From positions 1-64,000 of IMG/VR virus record IMGVR_UViG_3300025889_000002: a stretch of DNA of 64,000 nt, one strand, 5' to 3'. Positions 55,194 to 64,000 of this stretch are shown piece after piece. The notes under the pieces are model-generated. The model made no database searches, had not been told where the DNA came from, and saw nothing but the letters and a program-made list of their open reading frames with translations. The DNA comes from a virus. Position 1 is the stretch's first letter. The number at the start of each line of letters is the position of its first letter. The position numbers and the translations under genes were made by a program.

Positions 55194-55451
55194 ATGGCGA
55201 ATGCAGAAAGATTGATGGCTCTGGGCGTAACAGGCCCGATGGCTGTGGAAATGGCGGCACAGATCGAAGCGCAGGAAGGCAATGCCGACCGTCTTCGTGA
55301 ACTGGGCATGGTCCCTTCGCTTGCCGCGGAACTGGCTGGCCAGATCGACGCTGAAGGCGCGACCGACGCGCCGAAGCTTGCCGCGCATAGCATGGTGCCC
55401 GATGTCGCGGTGGAAACCGTGGCGCAGATCGAGGCTGACAGGGCTGAATAA
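55194..55451 (+). CDS. small repeated-helix protein (unit B)
   Basis: 85 residues, counterpart of 16061-16315 with the same A-Q-I-[ED]-A units. One-base overlap with the next gene. Confidence 0.65.
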   Translation: MANAERLMALGVTGPMAVEMAAQIEAQEGNADRLRELGMVPSLAAELAGQIDAEGATDAPKLAAHSMVPDVAVETVAQIEADRAE

Positions 55452-55555
55452 TGCCGGGGCTTGTCCGTCGTCTGGTCGATACTGGCATGTCCTATCAGCA
55501 GGCCCAGCAGTTCAGCGACCTGTCTGGAAGCGACATTGCGACACCAGTTACATAA
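55451..55555 (+). CDS. small protein absent from unit A, 34 aa
   Basis: MPGLVRRLVDTGMSYQQAQQ, then FSDLSGSDIATPVT. In unit A only a short scar (GCTTGTGACGGGG) is left at 16318-16331. Possibly a dispensable head accessory. Confidence 0.5.
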   Translation: MPGLVRRLVDTGMSYQQAQQFSDLSGSDIATPVT

Positions 55556-55583
55556 CTTGCGACGGAAAATGAAAGGAACTGAC

Positions 55584-55733
55584 ATGACTACGAAGAAAGA
55601 ACAGGAAAAGATCGACAACGACGACAACGGCCTTGCCGATCGCATGAAGACGATGGACCCGCGCTTCGATGAGAAGGGTAAGCCCGTCGAAGAGGAAAAG
55701 AAGGAAGGTCAGACCAAGACCGCCAGCAAATAG
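55584..55733 (+). CDS. small charged protein, 49 aa (unit B)
   Basis: Counterpart of 16349-16504, Lys/Asp-rich. Its stop codon is also part of the AGGAGG site for the next gene. Confidence 0.65.
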   Translation: MTTKKEQEKIDNDDNGLADRMKTMDPRFDEKGKPVEEEKKEGQTKTASK

Positions 55734-55742
55734 GAGGCTGTC

Positions 55743-56126
55743 ATTCCGTTGTACGATTTTTTGTGCGAGAACTATCATCGTTTCGAACGGTTCGTTCCGC
55801 TTGCGTCCTTTGAAGATCGTCAGGAATGCGAATGCGGGGCCGGTGCTTCGCGTCTTATCAGTGCGCCAAGGATCATATCGGACAGCATAGAGCCGACCAT
55901 GGGGCCAGACGGTAAGATGCACACCAGTCTCGCATCGTATCGCCACAGCTGCACGCCAGAGGGTAATTCCCGCGGCGAAAAGTTCGAAGAGTTGGGGCGG
56001 GATGAATTGCCCGCTTTCAAGGCGCCGGAATTCGACCGACGCAAACGGCGTGACGACATCCGCGCCGGGATCCAGGATGTCAAAGAGGGCCGCGTTCCGC
56101 CCGTTGTTACCGGGGATACACCATGA
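55743..56126 (+). CDS. FmdB-like zinc-ribbon protein, apparent ATT start
   Basis: Counterpart of 16504-16887. The aligned first codon is ATT instead of ATG. An in-frame stop at 55731 excludes any upstream start, and AGGAGG (55732-55737) lies five bases before ATT. The alternative is TTG at 55749, two codons in, with an 11-base spacing. Residues continue PLYDFLCENYHRFERFV. Confidence 0.7.
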   Translation: MPLYDFLCENYHRFERFVPLASFEDRQECECGAGASRLISAPRIISDSIEPTMGPDGKMHTSLASYRHSCTPEGNSRGEKFEELGRDELPAFKAPEFDRRKRRDDIRAGIQDVKEGRVPPVVTGDTP

Positions 56127-57334
56127 CCGATCTAGCCGATATTGAGACTGTTTCGACCAACCTTGAGGAAACCACGCCTTCCAGCCCGTCCGGTGGGGGC
56201 GTTGTTAATCCGCCTGCCGAAGATGGCAAGGAGGAAACCTCTCTGCGCGATACGCTGGCCGACGAACTGAAGAAGGACGAAGGCCGCAACAAAACTGAAA
56301 AGCCGGAGAAGCCTGAGAAAGCTGAAAAGCCCGCAAAGGAGCCTGCCAAAGATGACGCCGACGCCGCCAAGGGAACCGATGGGGACGAAGATGGCGAGAC
56401 CGAAGGAAAGGCGCAGCAGGGCGATAAAGACAACGCCGAACACAAGGAAAAGGCAGCGGCCAAGCCCGACGATGTAGAGGGTGACAAGGGGCGTGCTGAA
56501 GGCAAGACTGAAGACAAGCCCGGGCATTATCAGCCGCCGAAGAACTTCCTGCCCGATGCGCGCGAAAAGTGGCTCAATGTTCCGCGCCCTGTGCAGCGCG
56601 ACATCGACAACATGGCTCGCGAATACGAAACGCAGGTGCAGCAGTATCAGAAGGCTACGGAACGCTACGAATCCCTGCGCGAGTTCGATGAACTGGCACA
56701 GACGAACGGGCGCGATCTGACCGAGAGCCTGACGAAGCTCAACGAGATTGAGAATCTGATGCAATCCAACCCGATTGCGGGCTTGAACGCTATCCTGCAG
56801 GAGATTGGCCCCCGTCGCGCTGACGGAACGGCGCCCTCTCTGCGCGAAGTGGCTGCATTCATCGCTCAGCAGCCGGATGACAAGTATCAACAGATGGTAG
56901 CACAACGTCCGCAGCAGCAAGAGCAGCAGGCTGACCCTCAGGTTGAGGCACTGCAGCGCCAGATTTACGAGATGCAGATTCAGCAGACGGCCCAGAATGT
57001 CATCGAACCATTCAAGGCCGAGCATCCGCGCTACAATGAATTGCAAGGGGCTATTGATAAAATACTTCGTTCTGGTATGGTGCCTTCTAGCTTGAGTGCG
57101 CCTGACCGACTGGCAGCGGCTTACGACATGGCTGAGAGGCTTAACCCTCCTTCGAATGTCGAACAGCCCGCCTCACAGGCAAACCCTGACGCAGATGCCC
57201 GCGTTGATGACCTCAGCGGCACGAAATCCATCAAATCTGCGCCGGGGTCAGCATCACCCGATCTCGAACCCGACCGCAGCGGCCCAACACGCGACATCCT
57301 ACGCGAGGAAATGCGCAGGCGTCGTGCAAGCTAA
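56123..57334 (+). CDS. scaffold-like protein (unit B)
   Basis: 403 residues, same architecture as 16884-18080: disordered Lys/Glu/Ala start, LPDAREKWLNVPRPVQRDID, Gln-rich coiled coil, basic end. The disordered part differs most between units. Confidence 0.75.
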   Translation: MTDLADIETVSTNLEETTPSSPSGGGVVNPPAEDGKEETSLRDTLADELKKDEGRNKTEKPEKPEKAEKPAKEPAKDDADAAKGTDGDEDGETEGKAQQGDKDNAEHKEKAAAKPDDVEGDKGRAEGKTEDKPGHYQPPKNFLPDAREKWLNVPRPVQRDIDNMAREYETQVQQYQKATERYESLREFDELAQTNGRDLTESLTKLNEIENLMQSNPIAGLNAILQEIGPRRADGTAPSLREVAAFIAQQPDDKYQQMVAQRPQQQEQQADPQVEALQRQIYEMQIQQTAQNVIEPFKAEHPRYNELQGAIDKILRSGMVPSSLSAPDRLAAAYDMAERLNPPSNVEQPASQANPDADARVDDLSGTKSIKSAPGSASPDLEPDRSGPTRDILREEMRRRRAS

Positions 57335-57347
57335 GAGGGGATAGGAC

Positions 57348-58358
57348 ATGCCTATCGTTTCAGATCGTAACTACGGGCAGATTCTGACTGCCTCGGTTGC
57401 ACGTCGTTCGCGCGATGTGCAGAATATCGTCTACAACTCCACTCCACTGACTCGCATCCTGCGGGACCAGAATCGCATCAAGATGAAAACTGCCGGCGGG
57501 CCGGAACTTCGTGTTCCGATCATGTTCGACAAGCTGGATGCACAGTGGTTCACCGGCTATGACAAGCTGCAGATCACGCCCAAGGAGCTGCTGAACTCGG
57601 CAGTCTTCAACTGGTCGCGGTGTGTCGGCATGTTCTCGCTTACTGGCACCGAACTGCTTTACAACAGCGGCGAAGATGAAGTCATCGATCTCATGGAAAC
57701 CTACATGGATGCTGCAGAGCAGTCCGTGAAGGAAGCCTTCGAAGAAGGTATCGTGGGCGATGGCACTGCCGACGGCGGTCGCCAGATGATCGGCTGGGGT
57801 GCTGCTATCCCGACCGTGACCAACACGGGCGTTTATGGCGGAATCGATCGTGCAACAGTTCCTAACTGGCGTACCTCGACCTTCGACATCCCGGCAGGCG
57901 ATGTCTCGGGCTTCACCACGTTCGACAGCACCACGGCTCGCCAGATCATCGAACGGATTACCCTGCAGCGCTCGCGCGGCGGTCGTTATCCCGACTTGAT
58001 CATCGCGGATGCCAAGTCCTACGAAGTCATCTCTTCGGCCTTTGTCGCTCATCAGCGGCTGGCTTCGGAACGCCTCGCGCGTCTCGGCTTCCAGGGCATG
58101 TCGATCGTCACTGGCGCAGGCATCGTCGATGTCGTGGCAGCTGGCGGTATCGGCAACGTCATGCCGGAGAATACCTTCTTCGGTATCGATACCAAGGGCA
58201 TGTCGATCTACACCTTCCCGGGTCAGGAATTCGTTCCTTTCCATCCGGGCAACGGTATGCGTCCGATCAACCAGGATGCGGTGGCTCAGGGTGTGGTATG
58301 GACGGGACAGCTTGTCCTCGAAAACCCGCTCTTCACCTATCGCGCCATCACGGCCTAA
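57348..58358 (+). CDS. major capsid protein (unit B)
   Basis: 336 residues, same length as unit A and colinear; differences cluster at ILRDQNRIKMKTAG and IGWGAAIPT. AGGGGATAGG before ATG. Confidence 0.88.
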   Translation: MPIVSDRNYGQILTASVARRSRDVQNIVYNSTPLTRILRDQNRIKMKTAGGPELRVPIMFDKLDAQWFTGYDKLQITPKELLNSAVFNWSRCVGMFSLTGTELLYNSGEDEVIDLMETYMDAAEQSVKEAFEEGIVGDGTADGGRQMIGWGAAIPTVTNTGVYGGIDRATVPNWRTSTFDIPAGDVSGFTTFDSTTARQIIERITLQRSRGGRYPDLIIADAKSYEVISSAFVAHQRLASERLARLGFQGMSIVTGAGIVDVVAAGGIGNVMPENTFFGIDTKGMSIYTFPGQEFVPFHPGNGMRPINQDAVAQGVVWTGQLVLENPLFTYRAITA

Positions 58359-58374
58359 CCGAGAGGATTGAAAA

Positions 58375-58692
58375 ATGGTTACTTCACCTTTCCGCACCAC
58401 TGGCCAGCTTGGCCCCGATCTGCACCAACAGGTCACTCCGGGCGAAGTCTGGTACGATAACCCGGATCTCGTCAGCCCCGTCGTGGGCACGCGGGAAACC
58501 GGCGATGATGGCTTCGATTATGTCTGGGTTCGCGCCTCGGCAAACGTCGCAGCAGCATCGGCTCCGGGCACGCAGGTATCGATCACGGTTCCTGCCTACA
58601 CTGCGGCTGCAGGCGCGGGCGGTTTCTACGCTCCGATTGCAGGCGTAACGTCCGGCGATTACTTTTGGGCCAAGAAGGGCTCAACACTTTGA
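58375..58692 (+). CDS. capsid decoration-like protein (unit B)
   Basis: 105 residues, the most conserved small structural protein between units (only a few changes near RASANVAAASA). Confidence 0.65.
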   Translation: MVTSPFRTTGQLGPDLHQQVTPGEVWYDNPDLVSPVVGTRETGDDGFDYVWVRASANVAAASAPGTQVSITVPAYTAAAGAGGFYAPIAGVTSGDYFWAKKGSTL

Positions 58693-58700
58693 TCGTCACG

Positions 58701-58731
58701 CGGGGGAGGTTTCGGCTTCCCCCGTTATTTT
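58701..58731 (+). terminator. hairpin terminator after capsid genes (B)
   Basis: CGGGGGAGG pairs with CTTCCCCCG (one G-T) over a six-base loop, followed by TTATTTT. A stronger terminator than in unit A, same position. Confidence 0.65.
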
Positions 58732-58752
58732 CTCTAATTGGAGCGTCCATCC

Positions 58753-59487
58753 ATGACTGAAGCCGTACTTATCGACGAACGTGACCTTCAGGTCACTCCC
58801 ATGTTCAAGGTCATCCAGGTCGAAGACATCAACGCCTCGGAACGCGAAGGCCACCTCGTGATGAAAACTCGCGAAGTGGTCGAAGTCCGCATTGCCGGCG
58901 CGCGCGATGTGAAGGTGTTTCCCTCGGATGAAGTCTGGCGCCGCGAAGGCAATAGGGCGATTACCTATGCCGAACGCTGGCCTGAACAATACGCCACCTA
59001 TCACAACGGCGACACGCAGCAGGCGCTAGGCACGCCGCTGGAAATGCTGCGCCCCTATGGCATCTCGGAATCGATGGTTTCGGTCTGCCGCGCGCTCAAG
59101 ATTTATTCGGTTGAGGCCCTGTATGCTCTAGAGGGTGCGGGTCTCAAGGCGCTCGGTATGAACGGCAATCGGCTAAAGGACGCGGCCCGTCAGTTCATGG
59201 CCGAGCGCCAATCTTCTGTCAGCGCCATGTCGGAAGTCGAAGCCCTGAAGGCTCGCATTGCCGAACTGGAAGCCAATGGTTCGAAGGTGGACATTCCCGC
59301 CGAATTGCCTACTGATGCAGAGATGGATGCGGCGGTGGCTGCTTCCGATGCGGAGTTTGCGGATATGAGCGACGAGGCAATCAAGGAAGAGATCGGGAAG
59401 CTTGCCGGATCCAAACCCCGCGGAACTCCTTCGCGCTCGACACTTGAAAACTCCTTGCGCGAACTTCGCGCTGCAAAGGCTGCTTAA
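58753..59487 (+). CDS. head-tail region protein (unit B)
   Basis: 244 residues, colinear with 19493-20227, including the ALGMNGNRLKDAARQFM helix pair and HeH-like end. The GGAGCGTCCATCC leader is identical. Confidence 0.6.
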   Translation: MTEAVLIDERDLQVTPMFKVIQVEDINASEREGHLVMKTREVVEVRIAGARDVKVFPSDEVWRREGNRAITYAERWPEQYATYHNGDTQQALGTPLEMLRPYGISESMVSVCRALKIYSVEALYALEGAGLKALGMNGNRLKDAARQFMAERQSSVSAMSEVEALKARIAELEANGSKVDIPAELPTDAEMDAAVAASDAEFADMSDEAIKEEIGKLAGSKPRGTPSRSTLENSLRELRAAKAA

Positions 59488-60210
59488 ATGACGGTGCTTG
59501 CGGCCCTCCAAAAGGCTAGTATCAGGCTAGTGGGTCGCAAGCCCAATACGTTCTTTGGCGCCAAGGGTCAGTTCGAACTTGAATTGACCGACCTTGTTAA
59601 CGAGGTGGCGCAGGACATTGCCCAGTATCAGGATTGGCAGGAACTTGTCCGCATAGGCACGGTGACGGGCGATGGCGTGGCAACCGATTTCGATCTGCCG
59701 ACCGATTACAGTCGCTTTCCCGTCAAGGGTGCCATTCAGGACTATACGAATTGGGCTTGGGGATATTTCCACTATCAGGACCTCGACACGTTCTTGTATG
59801 ATGAAGCGCGCAACTTCAATGCACTGCCGGGTGGCTGGATCATCTACGGCAATTTGATGCGTTTCTCGCCTGCTCCTGCAACGGATGCGCAGGCCAAATT
59901 CCCTTACATCACGAAGAACATCGTGCGGGATTTCTCAACCAACACGAAAGAGGAATTCACCGATGACCGCGATGAGTTCCTGCTGCCCGAACGCCTGCTG
60001 ACGCTGGGCCTCGTGTGGAGGTGGAGGGAGAATAAGAAACTTGATTCCACTGGCGACCAAGAGGCATTCATCAAGGCTCTGGACGAATACGCTGCCAAGT
60101 CGGGCGGCCCTGTGGTTATCCGTCGCAATGGCGCCCGCGGTATCCCCGGTACGCATCCGGCCTATCCTTGGGAACTTGGACAGGGCGCTAACTACTGGCC
60201 CGTCGGCTGA
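59488..60210 (+). CDS. head-to-tail adaptor (unit B)
   Basis: 240 residues, counterpart of 20228-20950, same length. FNALPGGWIIYGNLMRFSP kept. Confidence 0.7.
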   Translation: MTVLAALQKASIRLVGRKPNTFFGAKGQFELELTDLVNEVAQDIAQYQDWQELVRIGTVTGDGVATDFDLPTDYSRFPVKGAIQDYTNWAWGYFHYQDLDTFLYDEARNFNALPGGWIIYGNLMRFSPAPATDAQAKFPYITKNIVRDFSTNTKEEFTDDRDEFLLPERLLTLGLVWRWRENKKLDSTGDQEAFIKALDEYAAKSGGPVVIRRNGARGIPGTHPAYPWELGQGANYWPVG

Positions 60211-62123
60211 TGGTGTACGCACGCCGCCAGTCGCGGCCTAAGCCCCGCCAAGCCCAAACCCGTAAATGGCCCGCCCCTGTGGCCGGCTGGGTTTCCAACA
60301 GGATGCTTTCTGATCCCAAGTCGATCGAAGGCCCTGGCGCTGCGGTGTTGGACAACTTCTTCCCCCGTGCAACTGGTGTGGCCTTTCGCCGCGGGAAAGC
60401 ACGTTACGCCACGCTTGAGAATGACACGCTGGATGTGCAGGCGCTGTTTACCTATGACAATGGCACAAATGAAAGCCTGTTTGCTGCCAATGCAAGCACG
60501 ATCTATGACATTTCGGATGTGATATTCCCTGAAGCGCTCGACATTACCGACGGCGATGGCGATGCACTGGTTGACGATCTGGGCAATATAATCGGATGGA
60601 GTTCGACCGAAGGACTGGACCGCGCCACTGGCTACACGTCGGGCGATTGGTCCGTTATCCAGTTTGCCACCACGGGCGGGATATTCCTTGTTGGCGTAAA
60701 TGGATCGGACATCGGCTTCATCTATGACGGGACCAACTTCTACCCGAACGTCGTGGGCGGCACGACACAGGTCAATTATGACGGCCTGACCGATGATTTC
60801 ACGCCGGGCGAGGTTATTACGGGCGGCACAAGCGGGGCCACAGGCACGCTATGGCAGCAGAAGTCTGCGACCGATACGACGGGCCAACTGTTCCTGATCG
60901 ATGTCACAGGCACATTTGAAGACGATGAAGAACTGACCGGCGCGACCACTGGCGTTGCTGATGTTATCGGTGATCCGGTAATTGCGGCTCCGGGCATGGA
61001 TTTTGGCGCTTACACGTCTGCCGATATGTCTTTCGTGTGGTCCTACAAGAACCGCCTGTATTTCACCCAGAACGATAGCCTGACGGCTTGGTATCTGCCT
61101 GTCGATCAGATTGGCGGCACGGCAAGCGCGTTCCCTATGGGCGGCATTTTCGCCAATGGCGGCTATCTCATGTTCGGACAACGCTGGTCGCTTGAAGCGG
61201 GCGGGTCCGGCGGCCTTTCCGAACAGAACATCTTCGTGTCGTCTGAAGGCGAGGTCGCAATTTATCAGGGCACGTCACCCGATGAACCTTCAACGTGGTC
61301 GCTGGTGGGGGTCTATCGGATTGGAAACCCGCTCGGGAAACGCGCCTACCTTCGCGGCGGCGGTGACTTGGCCATCGCCACGTCTGTCGGTCTTGTTCCC
61401 TTGTCGAAGGCTATTTCGCTGGATGTGACTGCGCTCAACGTGGGCACGATCAGTTACAAGATCGCCGATGCATGGACTGAAGCCGTGCAACTGCGTGGAC
61501 AGCAGAACTGGCAGTGCATGATCTGGCCCGAAAAGAAATTGGCCGCGATTGCTTTGCCCGACATGATCGGCTCCAGCGATCCCGTCATGTTCATTTCGAA
61601 CACTGAAACAGGCGCATGGGCACGCTATACCAACTGGCAGGGACTTTCTCTGGCAGTGTTCCGCGGGCAACTTTATTTCGGATCCACGGGCGGCAAGGTA
61701 TATCAGGCCGAGGTTGGCGGGCAGGACGACGGGGAAACCTATTCCGGTGCCGTTGTGCCGCTGTTCGATGACCTTGAGTTTTCGGCCGGTGCCAAGGTTG
61801 GCAAGATGGCCCGGGCTCGCGTGCGTGCCTCGACCGAGATCGTGGACAATGTTTCCCTGCTGGCCGATTACAACGTGGACCTTCCTCCCGCTCCCGATGC
61901 GACGGGCGTGTTCGCTTCCAACACTTGGGGCGCAGCCGTTTGGGGTGAGGCGACGTGGGGTGCTGCGGTGCCGAGCGTTATTAATCAGGAATGGCGATCG
62001 GCAGGGGCAGTGGGATATTCGATTGCGCCCTGCTACCAGGTGACCAGCGGAGCCCCTGCGCCTCTGGACGTAGAATTGATCGACATCGATATTCTCTACA
62101 ACACGGCAGAGGCGGTGACTTGA
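60210..62123 (+). CDS. tail hub/stabilisation protein (unit B)
   Basis: 637 residues, counterpart of 20950-22866. Most change is in the Gly/Thr-rich loop around GEVITGGTSGATGTLWQQ, likely surface exposed. Confidence 0.7.
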   Translation: MVYARRQSRPKPRQAQTRKWPAPVAGWVSNRMLSDPKSIEGPGAAVLDNFFPRATGVAFRRGKARYATLENDTLDVQALFTYDNGTNESLFAANASTIYDISDVIFPEALDITDGDGDALVDDLGNIIGWSSTEGLDRATGYTSGDWSVIQFATTGGIFLVGVNGSDIGFIYDGTNFYPNVVGGTTQVNYDGLTDDFTPGEVITGGTSGATGTLWQQKSATDTTGQLFLIDVTGTFEDDEELTGATTGVADVIGDPVIAAPGMDFGAYTSADMSFVWSYKNRLYFTQNDSLTAWYLPVDQIGGTASAFPMGGIFANGGYLMFGQRWSLEAGGSGGLSEQNIFVSSEGEVAIYQGTSPDEPSTWSLVGVYRIGNPLGKRAYLRGGGDLAIATSVGLVPLSKAISLDVTALNVGTISYKIADAWTEAVQLRGQQNWQCMIWPEKKLAAIALPDMIGSSDPVMFISNTETGAWARYTNWQGLSLAVFRGQLYFGSTGGKVYQAEVGGQDDGETYSGAVVPLFDDLEFSAGAKVGKMARARVRASTEIVDNVSLLADYNVDLPPAPDATGVFASNTWGAAVWGEATWGAAVPSVINQEWRSAGAVGYSIAPCYQVTSGAPAPLDVELIDIDILYNTAEAVT

Positions 62124-62524
62124 TCGTAACAGGCGACCACGTTGCCCAGTTCGTATCTCAACGGCTAGGCTTTGCTCTCTGTCCTCCCTTTACTGCACTC
62201 GGCCTTGAGCGCGATGGCGCATTGGTCGGCGGGGTCATTTTCAACCAGTTCGAAGGCGCGGACGTGCATGTCTCGGCAGCAGGGTCTTGCTGGACACGCG
62301 GCTTTTTGCGGGCGGTGGGGTCTTATGTGTTCGACCAGATGGGGTGCCTGCGCATGACATTCACGACCGAGCAACCCGATGTAGCGGAGTATGCCAAGCG
62401 GCTTGGCGGTGATGTGGAAGGCGTGCTTCGGGACCATTACGGGGAAGGCCGGGATGGCGTGATTATCGGGGTATTGCGAAAAGATTGGAAATTCGGTAAC
62501 AAGAGGGCAACCGAGCGCGGCTGA
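62120..62524 (+). CDS. GNAT-like protein (unit B)
   Basis: 134 residues, TTG start overlapping the previous stop exactly as in unit A, supporting TTG as the true start in both. LGLERDGALVGGVIFNQFEG kept. Confidence 0.65.
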   Translation: MIVTGDHVAQFVSQRLGFALCPPFTALGLERDGALVGGVIFNQFEGADVHVSAAGSCWTRGFLRAVGSYVFDQMGCLRMTFTTEQPDVAEYAKRLGGDVEGVLRDHYGEGRDGVIIGVLRKDWKFGNKRATERG

Positions 62525-62549
62525 ACCTTACTTCACGCGCTTTCCGTGA

Positions 62550-63383
62550 ATGGAAAGCGAGCAAGTGAAGACACCTAAAGCGCCCCCTCCCCCGGATCCA
62601 GTAGCGACAGCGCAGGCCCAAGCGGGCCTCAATCTGTCAACTGCCATCACGCAGCAGAACCTCAACATGACCGATCAGGTCAATCCTTGGGGAACGACAA
62701 GCTACACGCAGAACGGCAACACGCGATTCCAGGATAGCTTCGGGAATTGGGTGGAGGTTCCACGCTACACCCAGACAACCGAGTTTTCTCCCGAACAGCA
62801 GGCGATCTTCGACAAGTCGCAGGCTGCACAGACGAACCTTGCCGGTATCGCACAGGAACAGTCTGGCCGCGTGTCGGAAGCCTTGGCTGATCCGTTCTCT
62901 TTCAACAATCAGGACGCAGCAGATTGGGCCTATGACCTTAGCCAGTCTCGCATTGCCCCGCAACAGGCGCAGCAGGAAGCGGCTCTCCGCGACAGGCTGA
63001 TCAATCAGGGTATCCGCCCGGGCACAACTGCTTGGGATGCGGAGATGGGCCGTCAGACGCAGGGCTTCAACGACCAGAACAACCAGCTTGCCCTTACGGG
63101 TCGCAATCAGGCATTTTCGGAAGCCCTCGCAACGCGCAATCAGCCGCTTAATGAGTTGTCCGCGCTGCTCTCCGGGTCGCAAGTGTCGAACCCCGCCCAG
63201 ATGTCTGGCGCCACTCCACAGGTCGGCGTCGGCGGTGTGGACTATTCCGGTATGGTCCAGAACAACTACAACAACCAGATGCAGCAGTATAATGCGCAGA
63301 TGCAGAACCGCGGCGGTATGCTGGGAGGACTGTTCGGGCTTGCAGGTTCCTTGGGTGGGGCCGCTATTCGAGGAGGTTTCTGA
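62550..63383 (+). CDS. Gln/Asn-rich tail or injection protein (unit B)
   Basis: 277 residues, counterpart of 23245-24123 without its first ~17 residues. Same Gly-rich C-terminus (MLGGLFGLAGSLGGAAIRGG). Confidence 0.6.
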   Translation: MESEQVKTPKAPPPPDPVATAQAQAGLNLSTAITQQNLNMTDQVNPWGTTSYTQNGNTRFQDSFGNWVEVPRYTQTTEFSPEQQAIFDKSQAAQTNLAGIAQEQSGRVSEALADPFSFNNQDAADWAYDLSQSRIAPQQAQQEAALRDRLINQGIRPGTTAWDAEMGRQTQGFNDQNNQLALTGRNQAFSEALATRNQPLNELSALLSGSQVSNPAQMSGATPQVGVGGVDYSGMVQNNYNNQMQQYNAQMQNRGGMLGGLFGLAGSLGGAAIRGGF

Positions 63384-64000
63384 TGATCCTCCCCCAAGCA
63401 GCAATGGCCGCAGTCGATCCGGTTGCACAGGCTCTTGCGCCGCCTGAAGCCTTCGTCTGGGGGCACGGCGGGCTCAAGATGACCCCGCAACAGGCCATGA
63501 TGCAGCGGGAGCGCGGTATCGCCCGATCGCAAGGTGACTTTTCGCCTATCCAGAATTGGACGCAGGGCTTGGGCCGTGTGGCCGAGAATGTGCTTGGCGC
63601 CCTTGAGGCACGCAAGGCGGATAAGGCTCTTGCTGCAGGTGCGGAAGCCGATCGAGGGCTTGCAGAGGCTATCGCTGCTGGAGGTGTGGATGATGCCACC
63701 ATTGCCCGGGCGCTGATGGATCCGAATGTGGGTCAGGGCGTGCGCGAATTCGCGGGCATGGAATATGCGGCACGTAGGCCAAAGGCGGCGGCTCCTACCA
63801 ACATCGAAAAGCTTATGATCTCGCGCGGCATTCAGCCCGGTTCGCCGGAATGGAATCGCACGCTTGACGCGGCCCTGCAGAACGAAACCGATCCGTTCGT
63901 GACGTTCCAGGGTCCGACCTATGGTTATACCGGCAGGCAATCTGGTCTTGCCGCTGCAATGCAGGGAGGAGGTGGTCCGGTATCTGGAGCGCAGCCGGGT
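63383..64000 (+). CDS. virion protein ahead of transglycosylase (unit B, cut by window edge)
   Basis: 206 residues visible, open at the right edge. MILPQAAMAAVDPVAQALAP and ARALMDPNVGQGVREFAGME match 24123-24887. It contains an extra segment (MISRGIQPGSPEWNRTLDAA) absent from unit A. Confidence 0.65.
   Translation, partial: MILPQAAMAAVDPVAQALAPPEAFVWGHGGLKMTPQQAMMQRERGIARSQGDFSPIQNWTQGLGRVAENVLGALEARKADKALAAGAEADRGLAEAIAAGGVDDATIARALMDPNVGQGVREFAGMEYAARRPKAAAPTNIEKLMISRGIQPGSPEWNRTLDAALQNETDPFVTFQGPTYGYTGRQSGLAAAMQGGGGPVSGAQPG

Noticed and set aside
1-64000. CRISPR array or insertion sequence
   Set aside because: No regularly spaced repeats, transposase frames or terminal inverted repeats were seen; the mobile genes found are HNH homing endonucleases.

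Overview
The window is phage DNA from end to end. No ribosomal, metabolic or other host housekeeping gene is visible. It holds two related, colinear tailed-phage genomes lying head to tail. The gene set is terminase, portal, scaffold, capsid, adaptor, a long tail protein, injected virion proteins with a lytic transglycosylase, tail collar and tailspike. There is no tape measure and no tail tube or sheath gene, so a short-tailed (podovirus-like) particle is inferred. GC-rich coding and gene style suggest an alphaproteobacterial host, perhaps a sphingomonad, but nothing in the sequence proves the host.

Unit A runs from base 1, inside an exonuclease gene, to about 33.7 kb. Its early rightward block (1-11.6 kb) has exonuclease, Erf annealing protein, SSB, NinB, a cytosine-methyltransferase-like protein, a DnaA-domain-IV protein, RusA, a DUF1376 replication protein, two amino-methyltransferases and many tiny genes. 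A conserved promoter (11590-11618) precedes the terminase, and the structural genes follow (11.7-30.9 kb). Lysis genes come next (31.1-33.7 kb): membrane proteins, a muramidase, and Rz/Rz1-like spanins with a tRNA-like element between them on the minus strand. A leftward cluster of 16 small, mostly overlapping genes (33.7-38.6 kb) ends at a divergent switch region carrying an 11-bp direct repeat.

Unit B starts rightward at 38.77 kb (HTH protein, DUF551-like protein, HNH nuclease) and repeats the unit A order from the exonuclease at 40.1 kb to the right edge, where a virion gene is cut at 64000. Structural genes match one for one. The early region differs by gains and losses: a different nuclease next to the SSB, an HNH fused to a methyltransferase start, an amber codon in the methyltransferase, no amino-methyltransferases, and promoters sharing an AGGNGGAA spacer motif.

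Working together, exonuclease, Erf, SSB, NinB and RusA form a phage recombination set. The DnaA-IV and DUF1376-type proteins probably recruit host replication proteins, since no polymerase or full helicase is seen. The strongest novel signal is a hairpin plus H-type pseudoknot RNA just after both ssb genes, supported by two compensatory base-pair changes. No integrase, excisionase or clear CI repressor is present, so lifestyle is unresolved. The head-to-tail arrangement may be tandem prophages, one composite genome, or an assembly join.
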